A stretch of 64,000 bases of DNA from UBA5704 sp036380715 (GTDB taxonomy: Bacteria > Acidobacteriota > Thermoanaerobaculia > Multivoradales > UBA5704): the NCBI GenBank assembly GCA_036380715.1, contig DASVEF010000343.1:1-64000 (forward strand), in the 5' to 3' direction. The position numbers were made by a program, and so were the translations under genes. The notes beneath the pieces are model-generated. The model was not told the DNA's origin. It searched no databases and saw only the letters and a program-made list of their open reading frames with translations. Shown piece by piece: positions 35,930 to 44,764 of the stretch; the first letter of the stretch is position 1; each line of letters opens with the position of its first letter.

Positions 35930-38782
35930 ATGGAGCCCAGGACGGGAATTGAGTCTCGACGAGCGGGCCGGTGGTGCCTGCTCGCCGTCCTCCTGTGGGG
36001 ACTGGCCGGCGGCGCCGCATGGGCCGTGGAGCCCAAGGAGCCGAGCGCGCTTCTCGATCACAAGGAGTTCTTCAAGCCGGAGCTGTACATCAGCAGCGCC
36101 CACGCCCCGCTGGACGAAGTCCTGGCGGACCTCCCCAACCAGGCGGCCTGGCAGGGCTTCCTCGCCGCCGGCGAGAGCGCCGGCCCGGGCGGCCCGGTGC
36201 GCGCCTTCATCGATCCGCGCTCCGGAACGGCGACCAGCCTGATGGGTGCGTTTCCGCTCCTCCCTGGACGGGGTGTCGGAAACCAGGTGACGCTGGACGA
36301 CGTGGCCACACAGCTCGGCCGGCCCGTGCAGCTCGTCGACGCGGGGACCGTGGCCGAGGCCGTGCTGGGCTTCGCGCGCGGCCACAAGGCCCTGCTGGCG
36401 GTCGACGAAGCGCAGTTCGGCAACGTGCGCGCGGCGCAGGTGACGCCGGAGCTGTGGCAGGTGAGCATCCCGCAGCTCTACCACGGCATCCCGGTGCGCC
36501 ACGGGCGCCTCGCGGCCTCGATCAGCCACGGCAACCTGGTCCTGATCGGCACCGAGACCTGGGGCAACGTCCGGGGTCTGAGCCCGGTGCCGAGGATCGA
36601 CGGCGCGGCGGCGATGGAAGCCGGGTTCGCCTACGCCGAAGGGCGCTCCGCCATGGACGAGATCGTGCGCGGGACGGCCCTCGAAGTGGTCCCCGTGGCG
36701 CCGCCAGAGCACCAGCGCGGCGAAGGGTTCGGCGGACCCGTGGGCGCGGGCTACCGCCACCGCCTGGCATGGACCTTCGTGTTCCGCCGGCCGCCCGACG
36801 AGTCGCTCTGGGAGGTCATGGTCGACGCCCACAGCGGCGAGGTGATCGCCTTCCAGGACACCAATCACTACGCCAGCGAGCAGATCACCGGCGGCGTCTA
36901 TCCGCTCACCAATACGGAGATCTGCTCGAACCCCCAGCAGTGCGGCACCATGCAGACCGGGTGGCCCCTGCCGTTCGCGGACACCGGACTGGCGGCGCCG
37001 AACGACTTCACCAACAGCGCGGGCCTCTTCAACTACCTGAGCGGAACCGTCACCACGACCCTGACCGGCCGCTACGTGGACATCGTGGACAACTGCGGCG
37101 CGGTCAGCGAGAGCTCGGCCACGGGCGCGCTCAACCTGGGCGGCGCCAACGGACAGCACGACTGCACGTCCGTGGGCTCCCTCGGCAACACGGCCTCGTC
37201 GCGCTCAGCCTTCTATGAGGTCAACAAGCTGGCCGAGATGGCCCGCGGCTGGCTGCCGGGCAACACCTGGCTGCGCAACCGGCTGACCACCAACGTCAAC
37301 ATCAACCAGACCTGCAACGCCTTCTGGAGCAGCTTCGCCGGAACGATCAACTTCTACCGCTCGGGCGGCGGCTGCCGCAACACGGGCGAGATCGCCGGCG
37401 TGTTCGACCACGAATGGGGCCACGGCCTCGACGACAACGACGCCGGCGGCGCCCTCTCCAACTCCAGCGAGGCCTACGCGGACATCGCGGCGATCTACCG
37501 TCTGCAGACCTCCTGCGTCGGCCACGGCTTCTTCTGGACGAGCAACAAGGGGTGCGGCACCACGGCCGACGGCACCGGCTTCAATCAGAACGAGGCGCAG
37601 CAGGGAGCCGCCCACTGCGACCTCGACTGCTCGGGCGTGCGCGACGCCGACTGGGACAAGCACGCGGACCACACGCCGGACACGGCCCTGGGCTTCGTCT
37701 GCACCTCTTGCCTGGCGAGCAGCGGCCCCTGCGGGCGCCAAGTGCACTGCGCCGCGGCGCCGTCGCGGCAGGCGGCCTGGGACCTGGTGGCGCGCGATCT
37801 GCGAGGCGCCCCCTTCAACCTCGACAGCCAGACCGCCTTCCTGATCGGCAACAAGATCTTCTACCAGGGGAGCGGCAACATCGGCACCTGGCACGCCTGT
37901 ACGTGCGGCTCGTCGTCGAGCGGCTGCGGCACCACCAACGCCTACATGCAGTGGCTGGCGGCGGACGACGACAACGGCAACCTCAGCGACGGCACGCCGC
38001 ACATGACGGCCATCTTCAACGCCTTCGACCGCCACGGCATCGCCTGCGCCACGCCAACGCCGCAGAACAGTGGCTGCGCGGGTGGCCCCGCGACGGCCCC
38101 GTCGCTCACCGCCACCCCGGGCAGCTTCCAGGCCTCTTTGTCCTGGGGCTCGGTGCCGGGCGCGACCCGCTACTGGGTGCTGCGCAGCGAAGGCCACGCC
38201 GGCTGCGACTTCGGCAAGACGCTGATCGCGGAGACGACCGGCACTTCCTACACCGACACTCAGGTGGCCAACGGCCGCGCCTACAGCTACAACGTGGTGG
38301 CGGCCGGGTCGTCCTCCGCCTGCTTCAGCCCGGTGAGCAACTGCGCCACCGTAACCCCGGCGGCCGGTCCGCCGCCGCCGGACTTCAGCGTCTCGTGCGT
38401 TCCATCGAGCCTGTCCATCCCGCAGGGCGGCAGCGGCGCGAGCACCTGCACTGTGACTTCGACCGGCGGCTTCAACGGCGCGGTCAATCTCTCCTGTATC
38501 GGCCAGCCGGCCGGCGTGAGCTGCTCCTTCTCGCCGAACCCGGTGACGCCGCCGGCGGACGGCAGCGCCGCCAGCGCCTTGACGCTCACCGTCTCCGGCT
38601 CGACTCCGGCCGGGAGCTCCAGCTTCCAGATCCAGGGCGTGAGCGGCTCGCTGATCCGCGGCGCCAACCTGTCGCTCACCGTGACGGCCGTCTGCCTGCC
38701 GTCCGGCGCGACCTGCACCACGAACGGACAGTGCTGCTCGGGGAGCTGCAAGGGCAAGCCCGGCCAGAAGACCTGCAAATAG
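35930..38782 (+). CDS. Exported zinc metallopeptidase (HEWGH type) with C-terminal Fn3/Ig-like domains
   Basis: 950-aa secreted protein. ATG 35930 (after GGGGAGGG) begins MEPRTGIESRRAGRWCLLAVLLWGLAGGAAWA, a signal peptide; ATG 35912 after CCGGAGG is an alternative. An N-terminal propeptide resembling FTP/PepSY regions (about 90-310) precedes the catalytic part. DHEWGHGLDDND gives His494, Glu495 and His498, and SNSSEAYADIAAIY supplies Glu514 as a likely third ligand, the spacing of gluzincins (M4/M36-like). A Cys-rich insert follows. From about residue 725 an Fn3-like domain (APSLTATPGSFQASLSWGSVPGATRYWV) is followed by an Ig-like bacterial domain and a small Cys-rich tail (CLPSGATCTTNGQCCSGSCKG) like a knottin. 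A Rho-independent terminator follows. Confidence 0.85.
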   Translation: MEPRTGIESRRAGRWCLLAVLLWGLAGGAAWAVEPKEPSALLDHKEFFKPELYISSAHAPLDEVLADLPNQAAWQGFLAAGESAGPGGPVRAFIDPRSGTATSLMGAFPLLPGRGVGNQVTLDDVATQLGRPVQLVDAGTVAEAVLGFARGHKALLAVDEAQFGNVRAAQVTPELWQVSIPQLYHGIPVRHGRLAASISHGNLVLIGTETWGNVRGLSPVPRIDGAAAMEAGFAYAEGRSAMDEIVRGTALEVVPVAPPEHQRGEGFGGPVGAGYRHRLAWTFVFRRPPDESLWEVMVDAHSGEVIAFQDTNHYASEQITGGVYPLTNTEICSNPQQCGTMQTGWPLPFADTGLAAPNDFTNSAGLFNYLSGTVTTTLTGRYVDIVDNCGAVSESSATGALNLGGANGQHDCTSVGSLGNTASSRSAFYEVNKLAEMARGWLPGNTWLRNRLTTNVNINQTCNAFWSSFAGTINFYRSGGGCRNTGEIAGVFDHEWGHGLDDNDAGGALSNSSEAYADIAAIYRLQTSCVGHGFFWTSNKGCGTTADGTGFNQNEAQQGAAHCDLDCSGVRDADWDKHADHTPDTALGFVCTSCLASSGPCGRQVHCAAAPSRQAAWDLVARDLRGAPFNLDSQTAFLIGNKIFYQGSGNIGTWHACTCGSSSSGCGTTNAYMQWLAADDDNGNLSDGTPHMTAIFNAFDRHGIACATPTPQNSGCAGGPATAPSLTATPGSFQASLSWGSVPGATRYWVLRSEGHAGCDFGKTLIAETTGTSYTDTQVANGRAYSYNVVAAGSSSACFSPVSNCATVTPAAGPPPPDFSVSCVPSSLSIPQGGSGASTCTVTSTGGFNGAVNLSCIGQPAGVSCSFSPNPVTPPADGSAASALTLTVSGSTPAGSSSFQIQGVSGSLIRGANLSLTVTAVCLPSGATCTTNGQCCSGSCKGKPGQKTCK

Positions 38783-38806
38783 CGGGGATCGGCTGTAGAA
38801 CCCAGG

Positions 38807-38838
38807 GCGGGGGAGGCTTCGGCCGACCCCGCTTTTTT
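38807..38838 (+). terminator. Rho-independent terminator of the HEWGH metallopeptidase gene
   Basis: GCGGGGGAGGC, a TTCG tetraloop and GCCGACCCCGC form a GC-rich stem (38807-38832) followed by TTTTTT (38833-38838), 25 bp after the stop codon. This is a textbook intrinsic terminator. Confidence 0.85.
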
Positions 38839-38867
38839 CGTGGGCGGCCGGGTATCATGCGCTCCTG

Positions 38868-39896
38868 GTGGACGCTTCCCCTTTCACTCCGTCCGAGTTG
38901 GCCGACGTGGTCAGCCGCAAGAGCCGCTACGGACGATCGGGCCGCCGGCAGAAACCCTTCCGCTTCCTGCTCGACAGCCGGCTCTTCGGCCTTCTATGCG
39001 ATCCGGGACAGGCGGCCGCTCTCGACAGCTTTCATGCGTCGCTGGCGAGCCACCGCCTCGCGCCGGAGGGCGGCCTCCCCGATCTGGAGATGACGCCGCT
39101 CGCGATCCTCGACGCGATCGGCGTCGAGCCTCCTCAGTTCCCGGCGCTTCCCCTCCCCAAGAGCGTGGCCGCTCTGCCGGCCGTCGAGATCGGCATCCTG
39201 CTCGTACAGATGATCAAGAAGGAATTCGAGAAGACACCGGAGCTCGAGCCATCGAATCTAAGGCGGCGCGTCGACGAGCTCCGGGAGGCGACGAACCCGG
39301 CGGCTCATGAACTGTTCGACGTGTGTCTGACCCGCTTCGTCTCCCGTGACAAGTTCGAAGAGGACATCCTGTCCCCGCTCGCCTTCGATGCCCTCTTCAG
39401 GTTCCGCTTTCCGGAAGACAGTCGCGAGAAGATGGTCCATCTCTTTAACTCCGTCCTGCTCGACAATGAGATGCAGGTCTCCGGCCTGACGAAGGTGCGT
39501 CTCCTCAAGGGGTTCTGGGACCAGTCGCTGGAGCGGATCCTCAAGAAGCACCCCAAGGCACGAGGAGAGATCCTGGCCGTGGATCAGGAGATGAAGCCCA
39601 GGACCTACAAGGATTTTCTAGGATGGGAGGTGATCCACTACTCGGTCCTGGGATACGCACGGAAGCGGGTCCATCCGGTGATCGCGTTCACCCCGGAACC
39701 CGAGGCCCGGCTTAAGGCCCGGTGCAGGGCACACAAGACCGCGCTCCGCGCATTTCTGGATCAGATCCCGCGCGAGGAGCTCGCCAACGAGCTCCGTCCT
39801 CGGATCCAGGTCTGGACGCCGGGATGGCTGGTGCCTTGCTGGCCGGACGGAACGTTCGAGACCCCGGTATCCACGGGGGAGCTGCCGATCTTTTAG
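38868..39896 (+). CDS. Protein of unknown function, 342 aa
   Basis: I do not recognise this protein. It starts at GTG 38868, 29 bp after the T-run of the preceding terminator; no strong ribosome site is visible, so the start is uncertain. There is no signal peptide or membrane segment. It is rich in charged residues with mixed helices: VEIGILLVQMIKKEFEKTP near 105-125, FVSRDKFEEDILSPLAFDALFRFRFPEDSREKMVHLFNSVLLDNEMQVSGLTKVRLLKGFWDQ near 155-215, and a C-terminal PRIQVWTPGWLVPCWPDGTFETP. Codon use looks like that of its neighbours. It is convergent with the next gene. It is probably cytoplasmic and of unknown role. Confidence 0.75.
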   Translation: MDASPFTPSELADVVSRKSRYGRSGRRQKPFRFLLDSRLFGLLCDPGQAAALDSFHASLASHRLAPEGGLPDLEMTPLAILDAIGVEPPQFPALPLPKSVAALPAVEIGILLVQMIKKEFEKTPELEPSNLRRRVDELREATNPAAHELFDVCLTRFVSRDKFEEDILSPLAFDALFRFRFPEDSREKMVHLFNSVLLDNEMQVSGLTKVRLLKGFWDQSLERILKKHPKARGEILAVDQEMKPRTYKDFLGWEVIHYSVLGYARKRVHPVIAFTPEPEARLKARCRAHKTALRAFLDQIPREELANELRPRIQVWTPGWLVPCWPDGTFETPVSTGELPIF

Positions 39897-39928
39897 TCGG
39901 AGCACCCGCGCCGCGCTTTCCGTGCGGA

Positions 39929-40690
39929 TCACAAGGGGGCGGGCCAGCCATACGTCTCGCGGTATTCGCCGAGATCGATGCCCCGGTAGCCGGCCGGTAG
40001 CTCGTAGGTGCCCGCGGGAGCCTCTCCCTCCCTGACAGAGACGAGCTCCTCGCGAACCTTGACGTCCACCTCCGGCTGCTTCTCCACCCGCTCGTAGAGA
40101 ACCGGAGCTCCTGGCAGGGCCAATACCGTGGCCAGCCACTCCTCACCCGCCGAGCTGAACGAGGCCAGCAGGAGCATGAGCGTCCGCAGGGGAGCATCGT
40201 CGACCTTCAGGTCTGGAGCGACCCACCAATCGAGCCGGATCCGCTCTGCCGTGCCAGTCTCGCTGCTCAAGGCAACGCGGTGCCGGGTCGCCTGCCATGA
40301 GCCTACCTGGCGGGTCTCACCCACCGGCTCGGTTTTGGCATGCCATCGCCAGACGTTTTCGGTTGGTCCGGCGACATACGTCGCCGTCGCCCTCCACCGA
40401 TCTCCTTTCTGCCGCAGATCGGTCGCCGACCAGGTTCGATCTCCGTGATTGATGAAGTAGAGCCTCTTCTGGTCCAAGCGGAGGATCAGAGCGGTCCGGC
40501 CATCATCCCGCCGGACCCGGTCGGAGCCGATCCAGATTTCCACCTTCTGGTTCTTGGCACCCGGCGTGCCCGGTCCCCGGAACATGAACTCGTCGGCATC
40601 GCGCCTTTTGGTCAACAGCACATCAGCCGATAACGATGCGGCGAAGAGCAGGGAGAGAGTCAGGGCAGTCGGGATGATCCGGCGTGGCAT
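39929..40690 (-). CDS. Exported protein of unknown function (DUF4412-like)
   Basis: 253-aa protein with a signal peptide (MPRRIIPTALTLSLLFAASLSADVLL). I prefer ATG 40690 over the in-frame start at 40711, because the basic n-region then directly precedes the hydrophobic core. The mature part reads like a lipoprotein-carrier-like beta sheet: FRGPGTPGAKNQKVEIWIGSDRVRRDDGRTALILRLDQKRLYFINHGDRTWS and later SWQATRHRVALSSETGTAERIRLDWWVAPDLKVDD. This resembles DUF4412-type periplasmic proteins, but I am not certain of the family. It is convergent with the 342-aa unknown and divergent from the HVQAA-repeat GNAT gene. Confidence 0.75.
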   Translation of the reverse strand: MPRRIIPTALTLSLLFAASLSADVLLTKRRDADEFMFRGPGTPGAKNQKVEIWIGSDRVRRDDGRTALILRLDQKRLYFINHGDRTWSATDLRQKGDRWRATATYVAGPTENVWRWHAKTEPVGETRQVGSWQATRHRVALSSETGTAERIRLDWWVAPDLKVDDAPLRTLMLLLASFSSAGEEWLATVLALPGAPVLYERVEKQPEVDVKVREELVSVREGEAPAGTYELPAGYRGIDLGEYRETYGWPAPL

Positions 40691-40856
40691 AGCCACAATT
40701 ATATCGTGCACGCTACCTGACGCGGCGGTTGCGCCGGCAACTGCGGCGCAACGATGGCGGCATCCCCCCAGGCGGATCGCGATCCCGGCGACTAGCAGAG
40801 GCAGGAGGTGTCGCCCCCGTCCCGGCGAGTCGCCGGAGCGTTAGAATGCCCTCAGC

Positions 40857-41753
40857 ATGAAGGAGCGAACGCAGAACCGTCGCCCCGCCGCTCCGGCGAG
40901 AGCGCAGGGCCAGCCGGCCGCGGGCGGCCGTACGCTGGCTCCTCACGTCCAGGCTGCCGTAACCGCCGCCGCCCAGCCGAAGATGCGCGGGTCCTCTCCC
41001 TCCGCTCCCGGGAAGGGCACGCCGCCGGCGCACGTTCAGGCGGCGCTGAGGCATGCCGTGCAGGCGAAGCCGGAGCCCGCCCGAGGCGGAGGACCCGCGG
41101 CCCCGGCCCCTCCCGTGCGCACTGCAATACCGCCCCCGTCAATCTCCTGGCCGGCCGGGACCCGTGTGGTCCAGCAACGGCCGTCCCCCAGGCCCGCCCC
41201 TTCTTCGATCATTCAGAGAGCGAAGCAGGAGTACACCGCGTCGTCGGTCCCCAAGGGCTCGACCTCCGGTACCAGCAACGACACCTTGACGTTCCTCGGC
41301 CAAGGGGGGGAAGCCCTCACCGTGGTCGACACCGGCGCGAAGTTCGAGGCTTTCATCGGAGGCGGTTCCGTTGCCTATATCTCCTACAACGAAGAGACCG
41401 AAGAGGGGACGCGGCGGATGCGGTTTGGCTACATCCATGTTACGAATTCGGCGCACCGGAACAAGAAGCTGAGCTCTCTCCTCATCTGCCTGCTGGCGCT
41501 GAAGGCCCTGCACCGCAACATCATGGTCATTTGCGTGGGGCACCCGGATCCCACCCTGCGCAACTACTGGGAGAACATCGGCTTCGACTACCGAGCGGAG
41601 CAGAGCAGGCAGTACGAGCACCGTAAGCAGCTCTACAAGGACCAGGACATCGGCTCGGTCGACGACGTCATCGTCACCGAGGCCAATGCCAAGACTCCCG
41701 CCGTCCTGAGGTGGGCGCAGGGGAGCTATTCGTCTTATTGGAAGCCGCAGTGA
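40857..41753 (+). CDS. HVQAA-repeat protein with C-terminal GNAT-like acetyltransferase domain (candidate effector)
   Basis: 298-aa two-part protein. Residues 1-123 are Pro/Ala/Gln-rich and disordered, with two copies of a short module (APHVQAAVTAAAQPK near 28-42, PAHVQAALRHAVQAK near 57-71) and a closing SIIQRAK near 117-123. Such PHVQAA...QPK repeats ending in an IQR-type motif resemble leader regions of polymorphic toxin or eCIS-associated proteins; this is a recollection of pattern, not a search result. Residues 130-298 look like a GNAT fold: RFGYIHVTNSAHRNKKLSSLLICLLALKAL (motif A region, poor RxxGxG) and NYWENIGFDYRAE (the typical GNAT C-terminal block). It has no signal peptide. It abuts a truncated DUF4440 gene, suggesting arrival by recombination. 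Its target is unknown. Confidence 0.7.
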   Translation: MKERTQNRRPAAPARAQGQPAAGGRTLAPHVQAAVTAAAQPKMRGSSPSAPGKGTPPAHVQAALRHAVQAKPEPARGGGPAAPAPPVRTAIPPPSISWPAGTRVVQQRPSPRPAPSSIIQRAKQEYTASSVPKGSTSGTSNDTLTFLGQGGEALTVVDTGAKFEAFIGGGSVAYISYNEETEEGTRRMRFGYIHVTNSAHRNKKLSSLLICLLALKALHRNIMVICVGHPDPTLRNYWENIGFDYRAEQSRQYEHRKQLYKDQDIGSVDDVIVTEANAKTPAVLRWAQGSYSSYWKPQ

Positions 41754-41775
41754 CGCTGTCCACCGGCTTCTGGTG

Positions 41776-42138
41776 GAATGGAAACGGGTGTGGAGCGTCT
41801 GGCCGTACAGCTCGAGCTTCTCTGGGATGTCGTAGCTGATGACCGCCACGTCGCCATGCTCGCGCACCCGGACGTTGGCCATCGTGAGGCTGCCCTTGTA
41901 GCCGGCGGGGAGGGGACGGATCTCCTCCAGCATCTGCCTCTTGTCGAGAGTCCGTCCATCCTCCGTGCCGATCAGGCAGGTGTCGGCGAGATGGCGTTCC
42001 CAGACGGTCCGGTCGCCGGCGGTGACGGCATTGAGCAGCTCCTGGGCGATCTTCTTCAAGTCGCTCTCGGTGTCGGCCGCGGCCGGCAGAGGGAAGAGGG
42101 CCAGGCAGAGCAGGATGGCAAGGCCGGATCGGGTCATG
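41776..42138 (-). pseudogene. Truncated exported DUF4440/SnoaL-like gene
   Basis: An intact 5' half starts at ATG 42138 behind GAGGAGGT with a signal peptide (MTRSGLAILLCLALFPLPAAAD), followed by a DUF4440-like domain (ESDLKKIAQELLNAVTAGDRTVWERHLADTCLIGTEDG...GDVAVISYDIPEKLELYGQTLHTRFHST). Homology stops after about 122 residues, where members of the family normally continue with a W-containing beta strand and another 20-30 residues. From about 41775 the frame only reads the antisense of the GNAT gene. The 3' end has therefore been lost at the border of that gene. A truncated protein could still be made, but this is most likely a relic. Confidence 0.65.
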
Positions 42139-42353
42139 GAATACCTCCTCAACCAGCCGGCTCGCTGTCGAGCTGGATGGCCGAATACTAACAACCCTCT
42201 CCCCGGGCCATCAACGTACCAAGTTTTCGGCAAGTGGGTTCTCCTGGACAAGGCGCGTGGACAAGCCCGGTCCCGCGGCGCTAGAATGGTGATGATGTCG
42301 TTGATATAGAGAGACTTATGCCCATCCTTCATCAGGCGAGACGGAGGAATCCC

Positions 42354-44078
42354 ATGTCGTCGATGTACGGTCGTTCGCTGTCGCTGCTGGTCCTTGGTTC
42401 GTTGCTCGGCGGCGGATCTCTCGACGGGGCGACCCTCCCGGATCACCCCTGGTGCGGCACCAGCCGTTCGGGCCTCGCGGCGCACGCGGCGATCCACGAG
42501 GATCACCAGCGCCGCCGCGAAGGCGAGAGAGGGAAGGCGGTACGCACCTTCCCCGAGGCCGCCCGCGCCGGCGACGTGGCCGTGCTGGTCGACGACGGCA
42601 GCATGGTCGTGCAGCCGAATCCGCTCGACCTCAGCGACTTCGGTGTCCAGTACGTGCCGCAGAGAAGGGGAGGCTTGGTGGCGGCGCCCTCGGGCGATCC
42701 GGTCGCGGAGGAGGTCGGCCAGCGGATCGACCTGGGCGACGATGACAGCCGCGAGGTCGCGTTCCCGCGGGGGTTCCGCTTCCCGTTCTTCGGCAGGGTG
42801 CACACCCGCATGTTCGTCCACTCCGACGGCAACCTGACCTTCGTCGCGCCCGACGCCGGATCCAGCGAGCGGAGCCTGGATCGCCTGATTGGGGGGCCGC
42901 CGCGCATCGCGCCGCTGTTCGCCGACCTCAACCCGGAGGCGGCGGCCGGCAACGGCGGTGTCTACGTCCTGGCCAGTCCGGCCAGGGTCGTTGTGACCTG
43001 GCTGGATCTGCCGGAATTCGGGCAGCTCAACCGCAACACGTTCCAGGCCGTGCTCTACCCGAACGGCCGGATCACGTTCGCTTTCGGCGAGCTATCCGCC
43101 CGCGAGGCGGTGGTGGGTGTCGCGCCGGGTGGCGGCGGCCAGGTGCAGCTGCTCGACTACCGGGCGAACCTGCCGACCGGCGTCATCCGGGCCGGGATCG
43201 CCGAGCGCTTCGCGAGGACGCGCTCTTTCGACCACCTCGCCGTCGCCAGAGCGTTCTTCCGCGAGTTCGCCGACATCTACGATCACCTCATTGTCTTCCT
43301 GGATTTCCCGCAGAGCCTGGGCGGCGGCTTCGCCTTCGAGCTCACGGTCAAGAACGACATCCGCGGCATCGGCCTCGGTCTCTTCGACCACGCCGCGCTG
43401 GTCGGCAGCCGCGGACGGCTGCGCTCGTTCGTGCAGATGGGGACGCTCGCGCGCTATCCCGACGACCCGCACGCCGAGTTCCTCGGTACCAACAGCACTC
43501 TCGACGTCCTGGGCCAGGAGGCCGGCCATCGCTGGCTTTCGTTCCTCCACTTCGTCGACGAGAACGGCGCAGTGAGCGACGCCCTGCTCGGCCGCGATCT
43601 CGCCCACTGGAGCTTCTGCCACAACAGCCTGGCTTCGGACATGGAGGGGAACGAGTACCAGGAAGACGGCGGCGACCGTTTCACCACCATTGCAGCCACC
43701 GACCGCTTCAGCCCGCTCGACCAGTACGCCATGGGGCTGATCCCTGCCGCCCAGGTGCCGCCCTTCTATTACGTGGACGGCTGCTCCGTCGAGCGGTCGG
43801 CGTCTCCCGAGATCGGCGTTACCGTCCAGGGGCGCCGCGTCGACGTGACGATCGGCCAGATCGTCGCCGCCGAGGGGCCGCGAGTGCCCGACTCCAGGAG
43901 AGCGCCCCGCAGCTTCAACATGGCTTTCATCCTGGTCGCCGAGGGCGGCCAGTTCCCGTCCGCGGAGTCGATCACCAAGGTCGACCGCTTCCGCGCCGCC
44001 TGGGAGTCCTACTTCGTGCAGGCGACCGACGGACGCGGCTCGGTCAGCACCGTGCTCCGGCTCAAGCCGCGCCGTTGA
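42354..44078 (+). CDS. Exported nidogen-like protein with a metallopeptidase-like QEAGH motif
   Basis: 574-aa exported protein. ATG 42354 follows GGAGGAAT and starts MSSMYGRSLSLLVLGSLLGGGSLDGA; the in-frame ATG at 42318 has no good ribosome site. Residues about 115-290 read as a nidogen-like (NIDO) beta domain: GFRFPFFGRVHTRMFVHSDGNLTF, PRIAPLFADLNP, GGVYVLASPARVVVTWLDLPEFG, NTFQAVLYPNGRITFAFG. The C-terminal half has an LDVLGQEAGHRWLSFLHFVDENG stretch that resembles a zincin HExxH helix with the first His replaced by Gln, and a later SPLDQYAMGLIPA block. It may be a degenerate or divergent metallopeptidase. It may be co-transcribed with the membrane protein downstream (49-bp gap). Confidence 0.75.
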   Translation: MSSMYGRSLSLLVLGSLLGGGSLDGATLPDHPWCGTSRSGLAAHAAIHEDHQRRREGERGKAVRTFPEAARAGDVAVLVDDGSMVVQPNPLDLSDFGVQYVPQRRGGLVAAPSGDPVAEEVGQRIDLGDDDSREVAFPRGFRFPFFGRVHTRMFVHSDGNLTFVAPDAGSSERSLDRLIGGPPRIAPLFADLNPEAAAGNGGVYVLASPARVVVTWLDLPEFGQLNRNTFQAVLYPNGRITFAFGELSAREAVVGVAPGGGGQVQLLDYRANLPTGVIRAGIAERFARTRSFDHLAVARAFFREFADIYDHLIVFLDFPQSLGGGFAFELTVKNDIRGIGLGLFDHAALVGSRGRLRSFVQMGTLARYPDDPHAEFLGTNSTLDVLGQEAGHRWLSFLHFVDENGAVSDALLGRDLAHWSFCHNSLASDMEGNEYQEDGGDRFTTIAATDRFSPLDQYAMGLIPAAQVPPFYYVDGCSVERSASPEIGVTVQGRRVDVTIGQIVAAEGPRVPDSRRAPRSFNMAFILVAEGGQFPSAESITKVDRFRAAWESYFVQATDGRGSVSTVLRLKPRR

Positions 44079-44127
44079 GCGCGCGCCGTGGCGGCCGGAG
44101 CCGCATACGGTTTCCTAAGGAGGGCCT

Positions 44128-44724
44128 ATGACAACCGGTTCCCTGCGCTGGATCGCTCTGACAACCCTCGGCCTCTCGGCGGGCGTCGGCACCGCTTTCG
44201 TGCTGCAAGATCCCATCGAGGCCCTCGTCGGGATGATCCTGGTGACGCCGGCGGTGACTCTCCTGGCCGGGGCCATCCTGGGCGTCTTCCAGTGGATCGA
44301 GCTGCGGCGGCACCTGGATCTCGCCGGCCGGTGGCTGCTCAGCACAGCGCTGGGCCTCGGCATCGGCCTGGCGGTGGGAGTCGTCGCGATCGAGGTCGTC
44401 GGCCAGGCCCTGCTGGGCCATCCCATGAGACTGATGCAGCTCGAGCCCGCAGGGCGGGCGCTCACCTTCCTCATCCTGGGCGTGATCAGCGGGCTGTTTC
44501 TAGGCCTCGCGCAACGGCTCCTGCTGCGGAAGGCTCCGCGCCTGCCGCGCAACTGGCCTCTCCTGAGCGCCTGCGGCCTCGGCATTGGTTTCCCGACGGG
44601 ATCGCTGCTGGCCGACACGCTCCTGCCCGGTCTCGCGACTCCCGCGGGCTTCATCGCGCTGGTCGTCGTCTCCGGCCTCGTTCTCGGCAGCTTCACGTCG
44701 TGTCCGTTCGCGCGCGCCGCTTGA
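44128..44724 (+). CDS. Multi-pass membrane protein of unknown function
   Basis: 198-aa hydrophobic protein starting at ATG 44128 behind AAGGAGG. About six membrane segments are visible: residues 8-25, 32-52, 67-90, 110-128, 145-165 and 172-190. They are rich in Gly, Ala and Leu, with short loops such as ELRRHLDLAGR and RLLLRKAPRLPRNW. I see no catalytic or transport signature. It could be a small inner-membrane protein acting with its neighbours. It lies 49 bp behind the nidogen-like gene and 40 bp before the M64 gene, so a three-gene transcript is likely. Confidence 0.75.
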   Translation: MTTGSLRWIALTTLGLSAGVGTAFVLQDPIEALVGMILVTPAVTLLAGAILGVFQWIELRRHLDLAGRWLLSTALGLGIGLAVGVVAIEVVGQALLGHPMRLMQLEPAGRALTFLILGVISGLFLGLAQRLLLRKAPRLPRNWPLLSACGLGIGFPTGSLLADTLLPGLATPAGFIALVVVSGLVLGSFTSCPFARAA

Positions 44725-44764
44725 CCGGAGGGGCTCGCCGCCGGCTCTGCTAGCATCCGGCCTC

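Noticed and set aside
41139..42821. 560-aa minus-strand protein
   Set aside because: Only the segment from 42138 to about 41776 is real (DUF4440 relic); the rest is antisense of flanking genes.
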